Positions 32,818 through 40,863 of a DNA stretch of 48,966 bases are shown in pieces (within the stretch, counting starts at the first letter, position 1; each line of letters begins with the position of its first letter). The notes below the pieces were generated by a model. It saw only the letters and a program-made list of their open reading frames with translations, made no database searches and was not told where the DNA came from. This stretch comes from Tissierellia bacterium (lineage in GTDB: Bacteria > Bacillota > Clostridia > Tissierellales > Sedimentibacteraceae): contig DURT01000019.1 in assembly GCA_012843025.1 (NCBI GenBank), forward strand, positions 1-48,966. Reading direction: 5' to 3'. Made by a program: the position numbers and the translations under genes.

Positions 32818-32839
32818 AAAAGCAACCTAGGTTGCTTTT
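32818..32839 (-). terminator. Palindromic terminator at the end of scpB
   Basis: A 22-bp perfect palindrome (arms AAAAGCAACCT and AGGTTGCTTTT) includes the scpB stop codon; TATATT follows on the minus strand. It should limit read-through to downstream genes. Confidence 0.6.
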
Positions 32840-33354
32840 TTCTCCTCCTTTTCAATATCTATCGAAGGTAGCTGGTCTATTGATGTTAACCCGAAATGTC
32901 TTAAAAACTCATCTGTAGTTGCATATAGAGTGGGTCTTCCCGGTTTATCCAATTTCCCCACTTCTTTAACAAGTCCCTTGTCCAAGAGACCTTTAACAAC
33001 TTGGGAACACTTAACTCCTCTTATTTGCTCTATTTCTACTTTTGTTACCGGCTGTTTATATGCTATAATGGACAAAGTTTCCAAGGCTGCGGTGGATAAA
33101 CTCTTAGTAACGGTATTTTGAAGAAGACTTTGTATATATTCGTAATTATCTTTCTTTGTGGTAATTTGATATGAATTACCGAACTTACGAATAATCAGCC
33201 CCCTATCTTCGTTTTCGCTAAACTCCCTTATCATTTCATCCAAAATACCTGCAATATACTTTGCAGGCATATTTAACAGCTTTGACATTTCGCCAATATT
33301 AAGAGGCTCTCCCCATGCAAACATCAAACTTTCCAATACACTTTTTATGTTCAT
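32827..33354 (-). CDS. scpB: ScpB, condensin complex subunit
   Basis: A 175-residue winged-helix protein that binds ScpA and SMC in the bacterial condensin and helps segregate chromosomes. The two winged-helix domains are about 1-80 (LESLMFAWGEPLNIGEMSKLLN) and 85-165 (AALETLSIIAYKQPVTKVEIEQIRGV, GRPTLYATTDEFLRHFGL). The gene follows scpA by 11 nt, the usual pairing. Confidence 0.96.
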   Translation of the reverse strand: MNIKSVLESLMFAWGEPLNIGEMSKLLNMPAKYIAGILDEMIREFSENEDRGLIIRKFGNSYQITTKKDNYEYIQSLLQNTVTKSLSTAALETLSIIAYKQPVTKVEIEQIRGVKCSQVVKGLLDKGLVKEVGKLDKPGRPTLYATTDEFLRHFGLTSIDQLPSIDIEKEEKKAT

Positions 33355-33365
33355 CTTCTCTCCTG

Positions 33366-34076
33366 TTAACCAGTAATAATTATATCGCTGTAGGCATGAT
33401 ACTGGTAAATTTTCATTTCTTGCTTATTGGCAAGTTCCAATAAAGCTAAAAAGAAAGTTATCGCATATTCTTTGCTTATTTTTCCTTTTTCTTTAAAAGT
33501 ATTAAACAAGGATACCTTCCCTAACTTTCTTATTCTTTTAATTATTTCATCCATACAGTCTTTAACCCGGTAAGTTTCTCGGTAAACTTTGAATTTTTCT
33601 TCTTTTTCTATTTTGAAATTCTGCTTTTTAAGCAATGATAAGTAAATATTGTATAGTTCATATACATTTATTTCTCCCAGGGAAAGCTGTTCAGTCTGAA
33701 CATCGCTGGTTAAGGCTATTTCTTCCTTTGGTTTTGAGAAATAGTAACTACTTTCATCTTCATATTCCCTTAGCTTTTCCGATATATCCTTGAACAACTT
33801 GTATTCTAATAACTTAGTTACCAACTCCTGTCTGGGGTCTTCCTTTTCTTTCTGAGGTAAGAGCATTTCCGATTTTATTTCCATAAGGGTGGATGCCATC
33901 AATATAAATTCACTTGCAACATTCATATTAAATTGCATCATTTGTTCCAGATATTCCAAGTATTGATCCGTTATTTCAGCTATGGGGATGTCATAAATAT
34001 CTATTTCCCCTTTTTCAATTAAATGAAATAACAAATCAAAAGGACCTTGAAACACATTAATATTTACGGAATACAT
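33366..34076 (-). CDS. scpA: ScpA, condensin kleisin subunit
   Basis: A 236-residue kleisin that bridges the SMC heads. The N-terminal region FQGPFDLLFHLIEKGEIDIYDIPIAEIT is diagnostic. A charged middle segment and a C-terminal winged helix (about 170-230, TFKEKGKISKEYAITFFLALLELANKQEM) follow. It lies between dacF and scpB, as in other Firmicutes. Confidence 0.96.
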   Translation of the reverse strand: MYSVNINVFQGPFDLLFHLIEKGEIDIYDIPIAEITDQYLEYLEQMMQFNMNVASEFILMASTLMEIKSEMLLPQKEKEDPRQELVTKLLEYKLFKDISEKLREYEDESSYYFSKPKEEIALTSDVQTEQLSLGEINVYELYNIYLSLLKKQNFKIEKEEKFKVYRETYRVKDCMDEIIKRIRKLGKVSLFNTFKEKGKISKEYAITFFLALLELANKQEMKIYQYHAYSDIIITG

Positions 34077-34090
34077 TTTTTACCTCTTTT

Positions 34091-35245
34091 CTATCTTATG
34101 GTGCTTTTTAGAACATTTTTTATATAGAATTTAAATAAGTTTTCTTTTTCCATCTTCTTTTCGGGATATAGTTTAAACTCTCCTAAAAACTGATCATCCT
34201 TGTAAAGTTTTGCAACCCCTACAACAGTGTCTTCATTTATGGGAGCTTTTAGATTTTCATCCAATACATATTGTAGATTAAAATCTTCTTCCTTGCAATT
34301 ACTTTCTGTGAAATAGTTAATATTTTCCTTTGAAACTATGTTTATGGTATCTTCTTTGCCGCAATAAACAGGACTTGTTGTAATAACTTCACCTTTTTTG
34401 TGGAATACAATATTTTTATAATTAGCAAAACCTTCATTTAATAATTTCTGAGTTTCGTTGAAGCGTACCTTAGTGTTATCACACCCTAAAACAACGGCCA
34501 CCAATGTTGTATCATTTCTTCTTGCTGCGGCAGATAAACAATATTTTGCTTCCGTAGTATAGCCAGTCTTTCCACTTATAAGGCCATCAAAATTATTTAT
34601 AAGCCTATTAGTATTTACCAATACTTGTTCTATATCTTTATCCTTTCCTACGTATATGGAATCCATCCAGGTAAGCATGTATTCATCCACATAGTTGTAC
34701 TTTAGCAGTTCCCTGGTCATTATGGAAATATCTTTAGCCGTTGTAAGATGTTCCGGATCAGGAAGTCCTGTAACATTTGTAAACACCGTGTCATTCATTC
34801 CCAATTCCTTGGCTTTTTCATTCATCTTTTTCACACAGTTTTCTTCAGAGCCGTACATAAATTCCGCCATTGCCACCGAGGCATCATTTGCTGAACGCAT
34901 GGCTATGGCTTTAACCATGTTTTCAACAGTCTGGGTTTCATATGCTTCAAGATATACCTGGCTTCCCCCCATTCCAGCAGCATTTTCCGATATAGTAAGT
35001 TCCTGGTCCAAGGTTATTTCCCCTTCTGCCATCTTTTCCGATATTAAAACTAAGAGCATAATTTTAGTAATGCTAGCCGGTTGCATTTTATCATTGGCAT
35101 TTTTCTCAAATAGAATTCTCCCATCATCAGCATTTACTAAAATTGCAGCTCTTGATTGCAGGTCTTCTGCTTCAATTCCATAGGCAGGAACAATTAAATT
35201 AACTATAAATATTATCAAAAAAAATATGGTTGTATATTTCTTCAT
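34091..35245 (-). CDS. dacF: DacF-type D-alanyl-D-alanine carboxypeptidase
   Basis: A 384-residue penicillin-binding protein that removes the terminal D-Ala of peptidoglycan stems. A signal peptide (about 1-23) is followed by SxxK (ASITKIM, about 58-64), SxN (RSANDAS) and an intact KTG (GLISGKTGYTTEAKYCL). The C-terminal domain ends in an amphipathic stretch (FKFYIKNVLKSTI) fit for membrane anchoring. The frame opens at 35278, but the ATG at 35245 follows AAGGAGGG. In B. subtilis dacF is SigF-dependent and near spo genes; here a SigF/SigG-like promoter and a Spo0A box lie upstream. Confidence 0.92.
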   Translation of the reverse strand: MKKYTTIFFLIIFIVNLIVPAYGIEAEDLQSRAAILVNADDGRILFEKNANDKMQPASITKIMLLVLISEKMAEGEITLDQELTISENAAGMGGSQVYLEAYETQTVENMVKAIAMRSANDASVAMAEFMYGSEENCVKKMNEKAKELGMNDTVFTNVTGLPDPEHLTTAKDISIMTRELLKYNYVDEYMLTWMDSIYVGKDKDIEQVLVNTNRLINNFDGLISGKTGYTTEAKYCLSAAARRNDTTLVAVVLGCDNTKVRFNETQKLLNEGFANYKNIVFHKKGEVITTSPVYCGKEDTINIVSKENINYFTESNCKEEDFNLQYVLDENLKAPINEDTVVGVAKLYKDDQFLGEFKLYPEKKMEKENLFKFYIKNVLKSTIR

Positions 35246-35277
35246 AAAAATACCCTCCTTTTTATGTAGAATAACCA

Positions 35278-35306
35278 TATTTTATCGAATCATACATATT
35301 TTATAC
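35278..35306 (-). promoter_or_regulatory. Candidate SigF/SigG-type promoter of dacF
   Basis: On the minus strand GTATA (35302-35306), 14 bp, CGATAAAATA (35278-35287), resembling the forespore consensus GYATA-N15/16-GGNRANAMTA with a slightly short spacer. Support comes from the known SigF control of B. subtilis dacF. Confidence 0.4.
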
Positions 35307-35318
35307 TCAGTTACATTT

Positions 35319-35325
35319 TGTCGAA
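35319..35325 (+). promoter_or_regulatory. Spo0A box upstream of dacF
   Basis: An exact TGTCGAA inside TTTTGTCGAATTT, 13 bp beyond the candidate -35 box. A 7-mer match can occur by chance. Confidence 0.35.
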
Positions 35326-35356
35326 TTTATTGTAATTAAGTCTATTTCCCGGCAAA

Positions 35357-36529
35357 TTAATGAATTATTTCCCCCTTTAGGCTGGTTCCTTCCAAGTCAT
35401 TTTCTATATTTAATATATCTGCAATAGTCTTTCCTATACAAGCAAAACTATCAAGAACTCCTAAATTGTTGTTTTCTTTTATATGTTTTCCGTAAAATAT
35501 TAAAGGTATATATTCTCTTGAATGGTCTGTACTTTCCGTAGTAGGGTCGCAGCCGTGATCCGCCGTAATAATAAGTAGGTCAGTATCTTTTAAGTTATTA
35601 ATTATAGTAGGTAGTTTATCATCAAAGTATTTAAGTGCATCTGCATATCCCTTTACATTGTTTCTGTGACCGTAAATCATGTCAAAATCAACCAAGTTCG
35701 TAAAGAGTAATCCTTCGAAATCTTCCTTTATAGCCTTGACGGTAGCCTCTATTCCATCAGCATTATCTTTTGTAGGAACAGATCTAGTAATACCCTTATT
35801 TGCAAAAATATCTTTTATCTTTCCTACAGCATACACTTCTTTGCCGCTGTTTTTAACATAATCTAAGATTGTATCCTTTGGAGGTTCTAGGGAAAAATCC
35901 CTGCGATTAGCAGTTCTTACAAAACTACCTACTTCACCTATAAAGGGTCTAGCAATAACTCTTCCTACTCCATGTTTACCTCTAAGAATTTCCCTTGCCT
36001 TTTCACAAATTGAATATAACTCATTTAAGGGAACAACTTCTTCATGGGCTGCAACTTGAAATACACTGTCAGCAGAAGTATATACTATTAATTTTCCAGT
36101 TTCAATATGTTCCCTTCCCAGCTCTTTTATTATTTCAGTACCAGAAGCCACACAGTTTCCTATGGTTTTTCTGCCGGTTTGTCTTTCAAATTCTTTAATT
36201 ATTTCATCAGGAAATCCATCAGGGTATGTAGGGAATGGTTCATTAAGTATGAGACCGCTTATTTCCCAATGGCCAGTAGTTGTATCTTTTCCCTTTGACT
36301 TTTCATTACACTTGGCAATAGAACCTTTAAAGCTCTCTGACTTTTTTATGTCTTCAAATCCATCTATATTTAAAATTCCTAATTCCTCCAAATTAGGCAA
36401 GGAAAAATTTTCTATATTTTTATAAATATTTTTTAAAGTATTGCTTCCCTCATCACCATAATCTCTTGCATCTGGAAGTTCACCCACTCCCACACTGTCT
36501 AATACGATTAACACAGCTCTTTTTATCAT
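35357..36529 (-). CDS. deoB: Phosphopentomutase
   Basis: A 390-residue alkaline-phosphatase-superfamily enzyme that interconverts (deoxy)ribose 1- and 5-phosphate in nucleoside salvage. Metal-binding and catalytic motifs are [13 protein letters not shown] (8-20), [10 protein letters not shown] with the phospho-acceptor Thr, and [23 protein letters not shown] near the C-terminus. The ATG follows AAAGGAG. Lying between the xerD-like gene and dacF matches B. subtilis, though punA, present there, is missing. Confidence 0.97.
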   Translation of the reverse strand: MIKRAVLIVLDSVGVGELPDARDYGDEGSNTLKNIYKNIENFSLPNLEELGILNIDGFEDIKKSESFKGSIAKCNEKSKGKDTTTGHWEISGLILNEPFPTYPDGFPDEIIKEFERQTGRKTIGNCVASGTEIIKELGREHIETGKLIVYTSADSVFQVAAHEEVVPLNELYSICEKAREILRGKHGVGRVIARPFIGEVGSFVRTANRRDFSLEPPKDTILDYVKNSGKEVYAVGKIKDIFANKGITRSVPTKDNADGIEATVKAIKEDFEGLLFTNLVDFDMIYGHRNNVKGYADALKYFDDKLPTIINNLKDTDLLIITADHGCDPTTESTDHSREYIPLIFYGKHIKENNNLGVLDSFACIGKTIADILNIENDLEGTSLKGEIIH

Positions 36530-36556
36530 AAGTATCTCCTTTCAGTTTTAGGTCAT

Positions 36557-37423
36557 CTATACCCTGGGGAAGGACTTTTTAAACACTTCCAGGGATTTAA
36601 ACTCAACATTGTTTACATAATTTTGTATTGCACTAATACTGCTAAGCCCCATTAATTCCTGTACCGTACCTAAATCTGCACCATTGGATAAGAGATGGAC
36701 AGCAAAGGAATTTCTTAATACCTGAGGGGAAATTTCTTTATTTATATTCATCTTTTTCTCATAGGATTTAATAATCTTCCATATTCCTTGTCTGGATATA
36801 GGTTTACCAGAAGTATTAATAAAAAGAAATAGATTATCCTCGATTTTTTTGTTTCTGAAATTATTCATGTAATTTTCAATTGCACCCTTGGCATATTGAC
36901 TAAGAGGCACCAGTCTTTCCTTCGGTCCTGCTATATGTATTATTCCGGCATTTAAATTGATTTCACTTATTTTAATATTTATAAGCTCTGAAACTTTTAT
37001 TCCTGAAGAATAGAGAAGCTCAAGAATTGCTAAATCTCTGGAGCCTTTGAAAGTATTTTTGTCGGGAAGAGTCATAAGTAGATTTATTTCATTCTCTGTC
37101 AGTATTGAAGGTTTTTTCTTAATAGGTTTAGGACTATGAATACTAGATGCTGGGTTGTCACTGATAATCTTCTCATTTTTCAAAAAATTAAAAAAGTTCT
37201 TTAAAGAAGAAATTGTTCTCGATATGGTAGAAGAACTTTTTCCTTTCTTTTGAAGGTTTACAAGGTAAGTCAAAATATGGGACTTCTTTGTTTCGTTTAA
37301 ATCAAGATCGTATTCTTCCCAGAGATATTCTTTAAAGCTTCTTATATCGTAAATATAAGAGCTTATAGTATTTTCACTTAAGTTTCTTTTACTAAGGTAT
37401 TTTTCATAGATATCAATACTCAT
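36557..37423 (-). CDS. XerD-position tyrosine recombinase homologue with degraded active site
   Basis: A 288-residue protein with the full XerC/D architecture: core-binding domain about 5-85, catalytic domain about 105-280. By position (spoIIM-xerD-deoB) it is the XerD orthologue. Against XerD, catalytic Arg is K143 (SSGIKVSEL), the GKGNKER lysine loop is shortened to AGPKER, the first His is Q234 (SPQVLRNSF), and the second His is L260 (MGLSS). R237 and Y269 remain. It is probably weak or inactive as a recombinase on its own, but may still bind DNA or a partner. The reading frame is intact, arguing against a recent pseudogene. It overlaps spoIIM by 1 nt. Confidence 0.85.
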   Translation of the reverse strand: MSIDIYEKYLSKRNLSENTISSYIYDIRSFKEYLWEEYDLDLNETKKSHILTYLVNLQKKGKSSSTISRTISSLKNFFNFLKNEKIISDNPASSIHSPKPIKKKPSILTENEINLLMTLPDKNTFKGSRDLAILELLYSSGIKVSELINIKISEINLNAGIIHIAGPKERLVPLSQYAKGAIENYMNNFRNKKIEDNLFLFINTSGKPISRQGIWKIIKSYEKKMNINKEISPQVLRNSFAVHLLSNGADLGTVQELMGLSSISAIQNYVNNVEFKSLEVFKKSFPRV

Positions 37424-38004
37424 TATCCCACCATCAATCTACTTAATATTAAAACGTAAAGGCTGTAAATAACAGTGTATATAGTCACGATTAAAAGGTA
37501 AACCAAGGATATTTTTATGTATCCGGATATGATTATATCAAATTTTCGTGAAATAGTCTCTATATTTTTAGTTTTTTTTGTATACTTTGAAATAGAACTT
37601 GAAATAAATGTAAAATAAAGTAGAATTGGAAAAAATATTAAATAATCAGTAAATGTAAGCATAAAATACTTGTAGTCTACCCCAATAGTCCTAATAATAT
37701 AGATTATGGATAATCCATAATAAATTGATATAATTCCAAACAAAATGGTAGATATAGTACCTTGTCCTAGGCAAGTTAAGATAATAACCGCCAAGAAATA
37801 AATAAGATTTCTTTTTATGGATTTTAGAAAAATTTCCCCAAATGTCATTTCACTGATACTTTCATAATTAATACCTGACATTTTTCCTTTTCCCAAGAGA
37901 GCATAAATAAATGCTGATATGATTAAAGCAATTATTAATATTCCAATCAATAATAATAATTTTCTCCTCTCTGATTTTATCAGCTTTCTTAGAGTGTTGT
38001 TCAT
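37423..38004 (-). CDS. spoIIM: SpoIIM, stage II sporulation protein M
   Basis: A 193-residue integral membrane protein of the SpoIIM/DUF95 type. In B. subtilis SpoIIM acts with SpoIID and SpoIIP in septal peptidoglycan remodelling and engulfment. About five hydrophobic segments are visible (near 15-38, 65-90, 85-108, 115-137, 160-190), with the family sequence GQGTISTILFGIISIYYGLSIIYI. The ATG follows AGGAGG at 8-nt spacing. Expression is expected from a mother-cell promoter, but none could be assigned confidently. Confidence 0.88.
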   Translation of the reverse strand: MNNTLRKLIKSERRKLLLLIGILIIALIISAFIYALLGKGKMSGINYESISEMTFGEIFLKSIKRNLIYFLAVIILTCLGQGTISTILFGIISIYYGLSIIYIIRTIGVDYKYFMLTFTDYLIFFPILLYFTFISSSISKYTKKTKNIETISRKFDIIISGYIKISLVYLLIVTIYTVIYSLYVLILSRLMVG

Positions 38005-38072
38005 AAAAAAAACCTCCTGTAAGCTTTATACAATATATGCTTGTACAAGAAGTTTAATTCTAAAATAATACA

Positions 38073-38597
38073 TTAATTATGCAGCCAATGTAATAATGCA
38101 ATTAGTGTTTTACTGTCGGTTATTCTCCCTGTCTCGATCATTTTTTTAGCTTCATCCTTTGTTACAACTATTGTTTCAATTGATTCATCTTCATCAAAAT
38201 CTGTCGATGTAAAAGTTAAATCCTCAGCTTTAAACAAATATACTTTTTCATTGGAAAACCCTGGGGATGTATAAAACTCATAAATTAAATCTATTTTACC
38301 GGCCACAAATCCAGTTTCCTCTTTTAACTCTCTTAATGCTGCATCCTTAGGATCTTCTGCAATGTTAAGGATTCCCGCCGGAATTTCACACAGATAACTT
38401 TCAATAGCCTTTCTATACTGTCTAACCAACAATACTTGGCCTTCTTCATTAATTGCCAAGACAGCAGCTGCACTTTTATGTTCCACTATTTCTCTTTTAG
38501 CATATTTTTTATTATCTAACTCTACTGTATCTACTCTTAAGTTTATTATCTTTCCTTCAAAAATTTTTTCACTTTTTACTGTAATTTCGGTAGTCAA
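38073..38597 (-). CDS. nudF: ADP-ribose pyrophosphatase (Nudix hydrolase)
   Basis: A 174-residue Nudix enzyme that cleaves ADP-ribose to AMP and ribose 5-phosphate. The Nudix box is complete at 75-97 (G75, E81, R89-E90, E93-E94, G96), preceded by the ADP-ribose pyrophosphatase mark EIPAG (71-75). It uses a TTG start at 38597, with GGAGG 5 nt upstream. A strong promoter (38655-38683) drives it; spoIIM follows after 68 nt, as in B. subtilis. Confidence 0.93.
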   Translation of the reverse strand: MTTEITVKSEKIFEGKIINLRVDTVELDNKKYAKREIVEHKSAAAVLAINEEGQVLLVRQYRKAIESYLCEIPAGILNIAEDPKDAALRELKEETGFVAGKIDLIYEFYTSPGFSNEKVYLFKAEDLTFTSTDFDEDESIETIVVTKDEAKKMIETGRITDSKTLIALLHWLHN

Positions 38598-38654
38598 AAT
38601 TGCCTCCTATAATTAACTTTTGCAAAAAATTTGCAAATTTTAATTGTTTGACTT

Positions 38655-38683
38655 ATTTTAATCATAATATAAGTTTTTGTCAA
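38655..38683 (-). promoter_or_regulatory. nudF promoter
   Basis: On the minus strand a perfect TTGACA (38678-38683), 17 bp, TAAAAT (38655-38660). Confidence 0.8.
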
Positions 38684-38704
38684 GACAATTTACAAGGAGA
38701 GCTT

Positions 38705-38732
38705 AGTTTACATAATGTATATTATGATACTT
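38705..38732. other. dif-like Xer recombination site candidate
   Basis: On the minus strand the right 11-bp arm is TTATGTAAACT, identical to the XerD-binding arm of B. subtilis dif. The 6-bp centre is TATACA (TATATA in B. subtilis) and the left arm AAGTATCATAA matches the degenerate XerC-arm consensus at about 6 of 11. The inner CATAA/TTATG pair is symmetric, as in dif. It overlaps the last codons of spo0A. No change of gene orientation occurs here, which argues against the replication terminus. Confidence 0.5.
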
Positions 38733-39516
38733 TTTGTTCCAATCGCAGCTTATCGGCTATCATAGCAATAAATTCTGAATTGGTAGGCTTACCCTTGTTA
38801 TTATGTATAGTATATCCAAAGATATTGTTTATTGTTTCTATTTTTCCCCTTGTCCAGGCTACTTCAATAGCATGGCGAATAGCCCTTTCCACTCTGCTAG
38901 GAGTAGTTGAATATTTTTCTGCTATCATGGGATATAATTCCTTCGTTATGGCTCCTAATAATTCTATATTGTTAACCACATCAATTATGGATGTTCTTAA
39001 ATATTGGTAACCTTTAATATGCGCAGGCACGCCAACTTCATGAAGTATTTCTGTTATTTTTACTTCCAAGCTTAGTTCTTTGTTAACATTTTCCTTGTAA
39101 ATGATTTCCTTGTTTCTATTTTGAACTTTTGAAGTTTCTAATTCAGAAATTTGTAAAAGTCTTTCGGCAAAAGATTCAAAATTAAAAGGCTTCACTATAT
39201 AATAATCTACCCCCATATTTATTGCTCTTTGGGTAACCTTGTCATGGCCAACAGCTGACAAAATAATAACTTTCGGAAACTTAGTTAAATTCTTTTTATG
39301 AAGCCTTTCTAATACTCCCAAACCGTCAAGCTGCGGCATAATAATGTCTAAAATCAGGATATCAGGCTCATGTTTTTCTACGGATTCCACTGCTTTTATC
39401 CCATCATCCACCATATCTACAACATCAATCACTTTCTTGCTGAGTAGGAAATCCTTTAAAATCATCCTGAATTCCTTATTATCATCAGCTATAACAACCC
39501 TTACATTCTTTTGCAT
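38722..39516 (-). CDS. spo0A: Spo0A, master regulator of sporulation
   Basis: A 264-residue response regulator that starts sporulation when phosphorylated. The receiver domain (about 1-125) has the acidic pocket D11-D12, phospho-acceptor D57 ([12 protein letters not shown]) and the conserved Lys in IVKPFNFES. The effector domain (about 150-260) has the Spo0A recognition helix [18 protein letters not shown]. The frame extends to 39561, but the ATG at 39516 follows AGGGGGAATAAG and gives the normal length. The leader contains a long hairpin (39546-39628). spoIVB lies upstream, the conserved order. Confidence 0.98.
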   Translation of the reverse strand: MQKNVRVVIADDNKEFRMILKDFLLSKKVIDVVDMVDDGIKAVESVEKHEPDILILDIIMPQLDGLGVLERLHKKNLTKFPKVIILSAVGHDKVTQRAINMGVDYYIVKPFNFESFAERLLQISELETSKVQNRNKEIIYKENVNKELSLEVKITEILHEVGVPAHIKGYQYLRTSIIDVVNNIELLGAITKELYPMIAEKYSTTPSRVERAIRHAIEVAWTRGKIETINNIFGYTIHNNKGKPTNSEFIAMIADKLRLEQKVS

Positions 39517-39545
39517 CTTATTCCCCCTAACATTTTTACTTTCTA

Positions 39546-39628
39546 TATATATAATACGCAAAAGAATTAAAAAACCCTTTTTTTTCTATAAAAATTTTTT
39601 TTAATCCTTTTTTTGCGTACTATATATA
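39546..39628 (-). promoter_or_regulatory. Long hairpin in the spo0A leader
   Basis: 18-bp arms at 39546-39563 and 39611-39628 match at 17 of 18 (the exception is a G-U pair in RNA) and enclose A/T runs that can also pair (AATTAAAAAA with TTTTTTTAAT). The structure lies wholly within the predicted spo0A leader, ending about 30 nt before the ATG. Confidence 0.65.
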
Positions 39629-39640
39629 CCTTTATTATCT

Positions 39641-39671
39641 ATTATATTACATATTACCAAATTTATACCAA
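39641..39671 (-). promoter_or_regulatory. Tentative spo0A promoter
   Basis: On the minus strand TATAAT (39641-39646) with TTGGTA (39666-39671) 19 bp upstream, a longer spacer than usual. A duplicated AAATTTGGTA surrounds the -35 box. A SigH element, known for spo0A elsewhere, was not identified. Confidence 0.35.
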
Positions 39672-39676
39672 ATTTT

Positions 39677-39683
39677 TGTCGAT
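39677..39683 (+). promoter_or_regulatory. Spo0A-box-like site upstream of spo0A
   Basis: TGTCGAT inside TTTTTGTCGATTT matches the TGTCGAA box at 6 of 7 and lies just upstream of the tentative -35 box, where autoregulation would act. Confidence 0.35.
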
Positions 39684-39725
39684 TTAGATAAAAAATAAAT
39701 ATAATTTTTTGTTTAAAAAAGTTAA

Positions 39726-40814
39726 TTATCTGTAATTATTATAAATTTCATCGAAAATCCACTCAATATAGATTCCATACCCTTTTGAAGGATCATTCAT
39801 AAATACATGAGTAATGGCCCCTACTATCTTGTTATTTTGTATTACAGGACAGCCACTCATACCTTGAATTATTCCGTTTGTCAGGCTTAAAAGCTCTTCA
39901 TCAGTTATTTTAACAACAAAACTTTTTTCGTCAGGTTTACTTTGATAAAAGAGTTTTGTTATTTCTATATCGTATCTTTTTAATTCATTATTTACACATG
40001 AAATGATTTGAGCAGGCCCTATTTTAATTTCTTCCTTTTTTCCCACCTCAATTAAGTCGTTGCTAAAATAGCCAATATTTTTTTCATCAATTTTACCGTA
40101 AATACCAAAATTCGTATTATTTAATACTGTCCCTAAGCTGTCTTCCTTATCTTTAAGTATATATCCTATTATTTCTCCAGGTTCTCCCTTTTTCCCTAAT
40201 TTGATGCTGGTTATATTTGCTTTGGAAATAGTGCCGAATTCAATATCTATTAAGGCTCCCGTTTCTGAATCAGATATGCCATGACCAATGGCACTATAAT
40301 ATCCACTCTCAGGATCTACAAAAGTAATAGTTCCTATACCTGCAATATCATCCCTTGCCCAAAAGCCAAATTTAATTTCATCACTTTCATATCTCTCCAC
40401 TGGGGTAACCTTTAAGTTAAGAATTCTTCCCTGTCTGTCTATTTTAAAATTATATGTTTTAATTCCGTTTTCTTCAGTATAACTTATTATATCATCGGTA
40501 CTTCTCATAGTATGGGAATCAATCTCCATTATTTTATCCCCTATTTGGATTCCTGCCATTTTGGCTGGAGATATGGAAGTTTTATCTTTATCTAAAATAT
40601 CTGCCAACCCAACAACCAAAACTCCTTCAGTTTTCAATTCCACTCCTACAGTCTGGCCGCCAGGTATAATGTATTTCCCTTCAGTATCTATAACGGGATC
40701 ATCTGCTGCAAATTTATATGGATTAGTTTTTAAATTAAAACCAAAGAATACCGATGTGAGTAATAATGCAATAAAAAAAGTAAAGAATAAAACTCTTTTA
40801 GCGAATCTTTTCAT
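39726..40814 (-). CDS. spoIVB: SpoIVB, sporulation signalling protease
   Basis: A 362-residue S55 serine protease. In B. subtilis it is secreted from the forespore and cleaves SpoIVFA to trigger SigK activation. It has an N-terminal membrane anchor (about 8-26), a PDZ domain (about 60-135, SPAKMAGIQIGDKIMEIDSH), and the catalytic His178 (AIGHGISD) and Ser320 (GMSGCPV). The ATG follows AAGGAGAG. It lies between recN and spo0A, the conserved order. Confidence 0.96.
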   Translation of the reverse strand: MKRFAKRVLFFTFFIALLLTSVFFGFNLKTNPYKFAADDPVIDTEGKYIIPGGQTVGVELKTEGVLVVGLADILDKDKTSISPAKMAGIQIGDKIMEIDSHTMRSTDDIISYTEENGIKTYNFKIDRQGRILNLKVTPVERYESDEIKFGFWARDDIAGIGTITFVDPESGYYSAIGHGISDSETGALIDIEFGTISKANITSIKLGKKGEPGEIIGYILKDKEDSLGTVLNNTNFGIYGKIDEKNIGYFSNDLIEVGKKEEIKIGPAQIISCVNNELKRYDIEITKLFYQSKPDEKSFVVKITDEELLSLTNGIIQGMSGCPVIQNNKIVGAITHVFMNDPSKGYGIYIEWIFDEIYNNYR

Positions 40815-40863
40815 TATTCTCTCCTTAAAGTTTTATCCTTAACTTTTCCACATGTAACTTATA

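Noticed and set aside
34695..35183. 162-codon plus-strand open frame opposite dacF
   Set aside because: Lies entirely antisense to a gene with intact penicillin-binding motifs; no ribosome-binding site or recognisable domain.
38005..38072. SigE-like promoter for spoIIM (CATATATT as -10)
   Set aside because: No acceptable -35 element at the right distance; too weak to report.
38600..39010. 136-codon plus-strand open frame opposite nudF leader and spo0A
   Set aside because: Antisense shadow of spo0A coding sequence, with no domain; the nudF promoter and dif-like site explain the non-coding part better.
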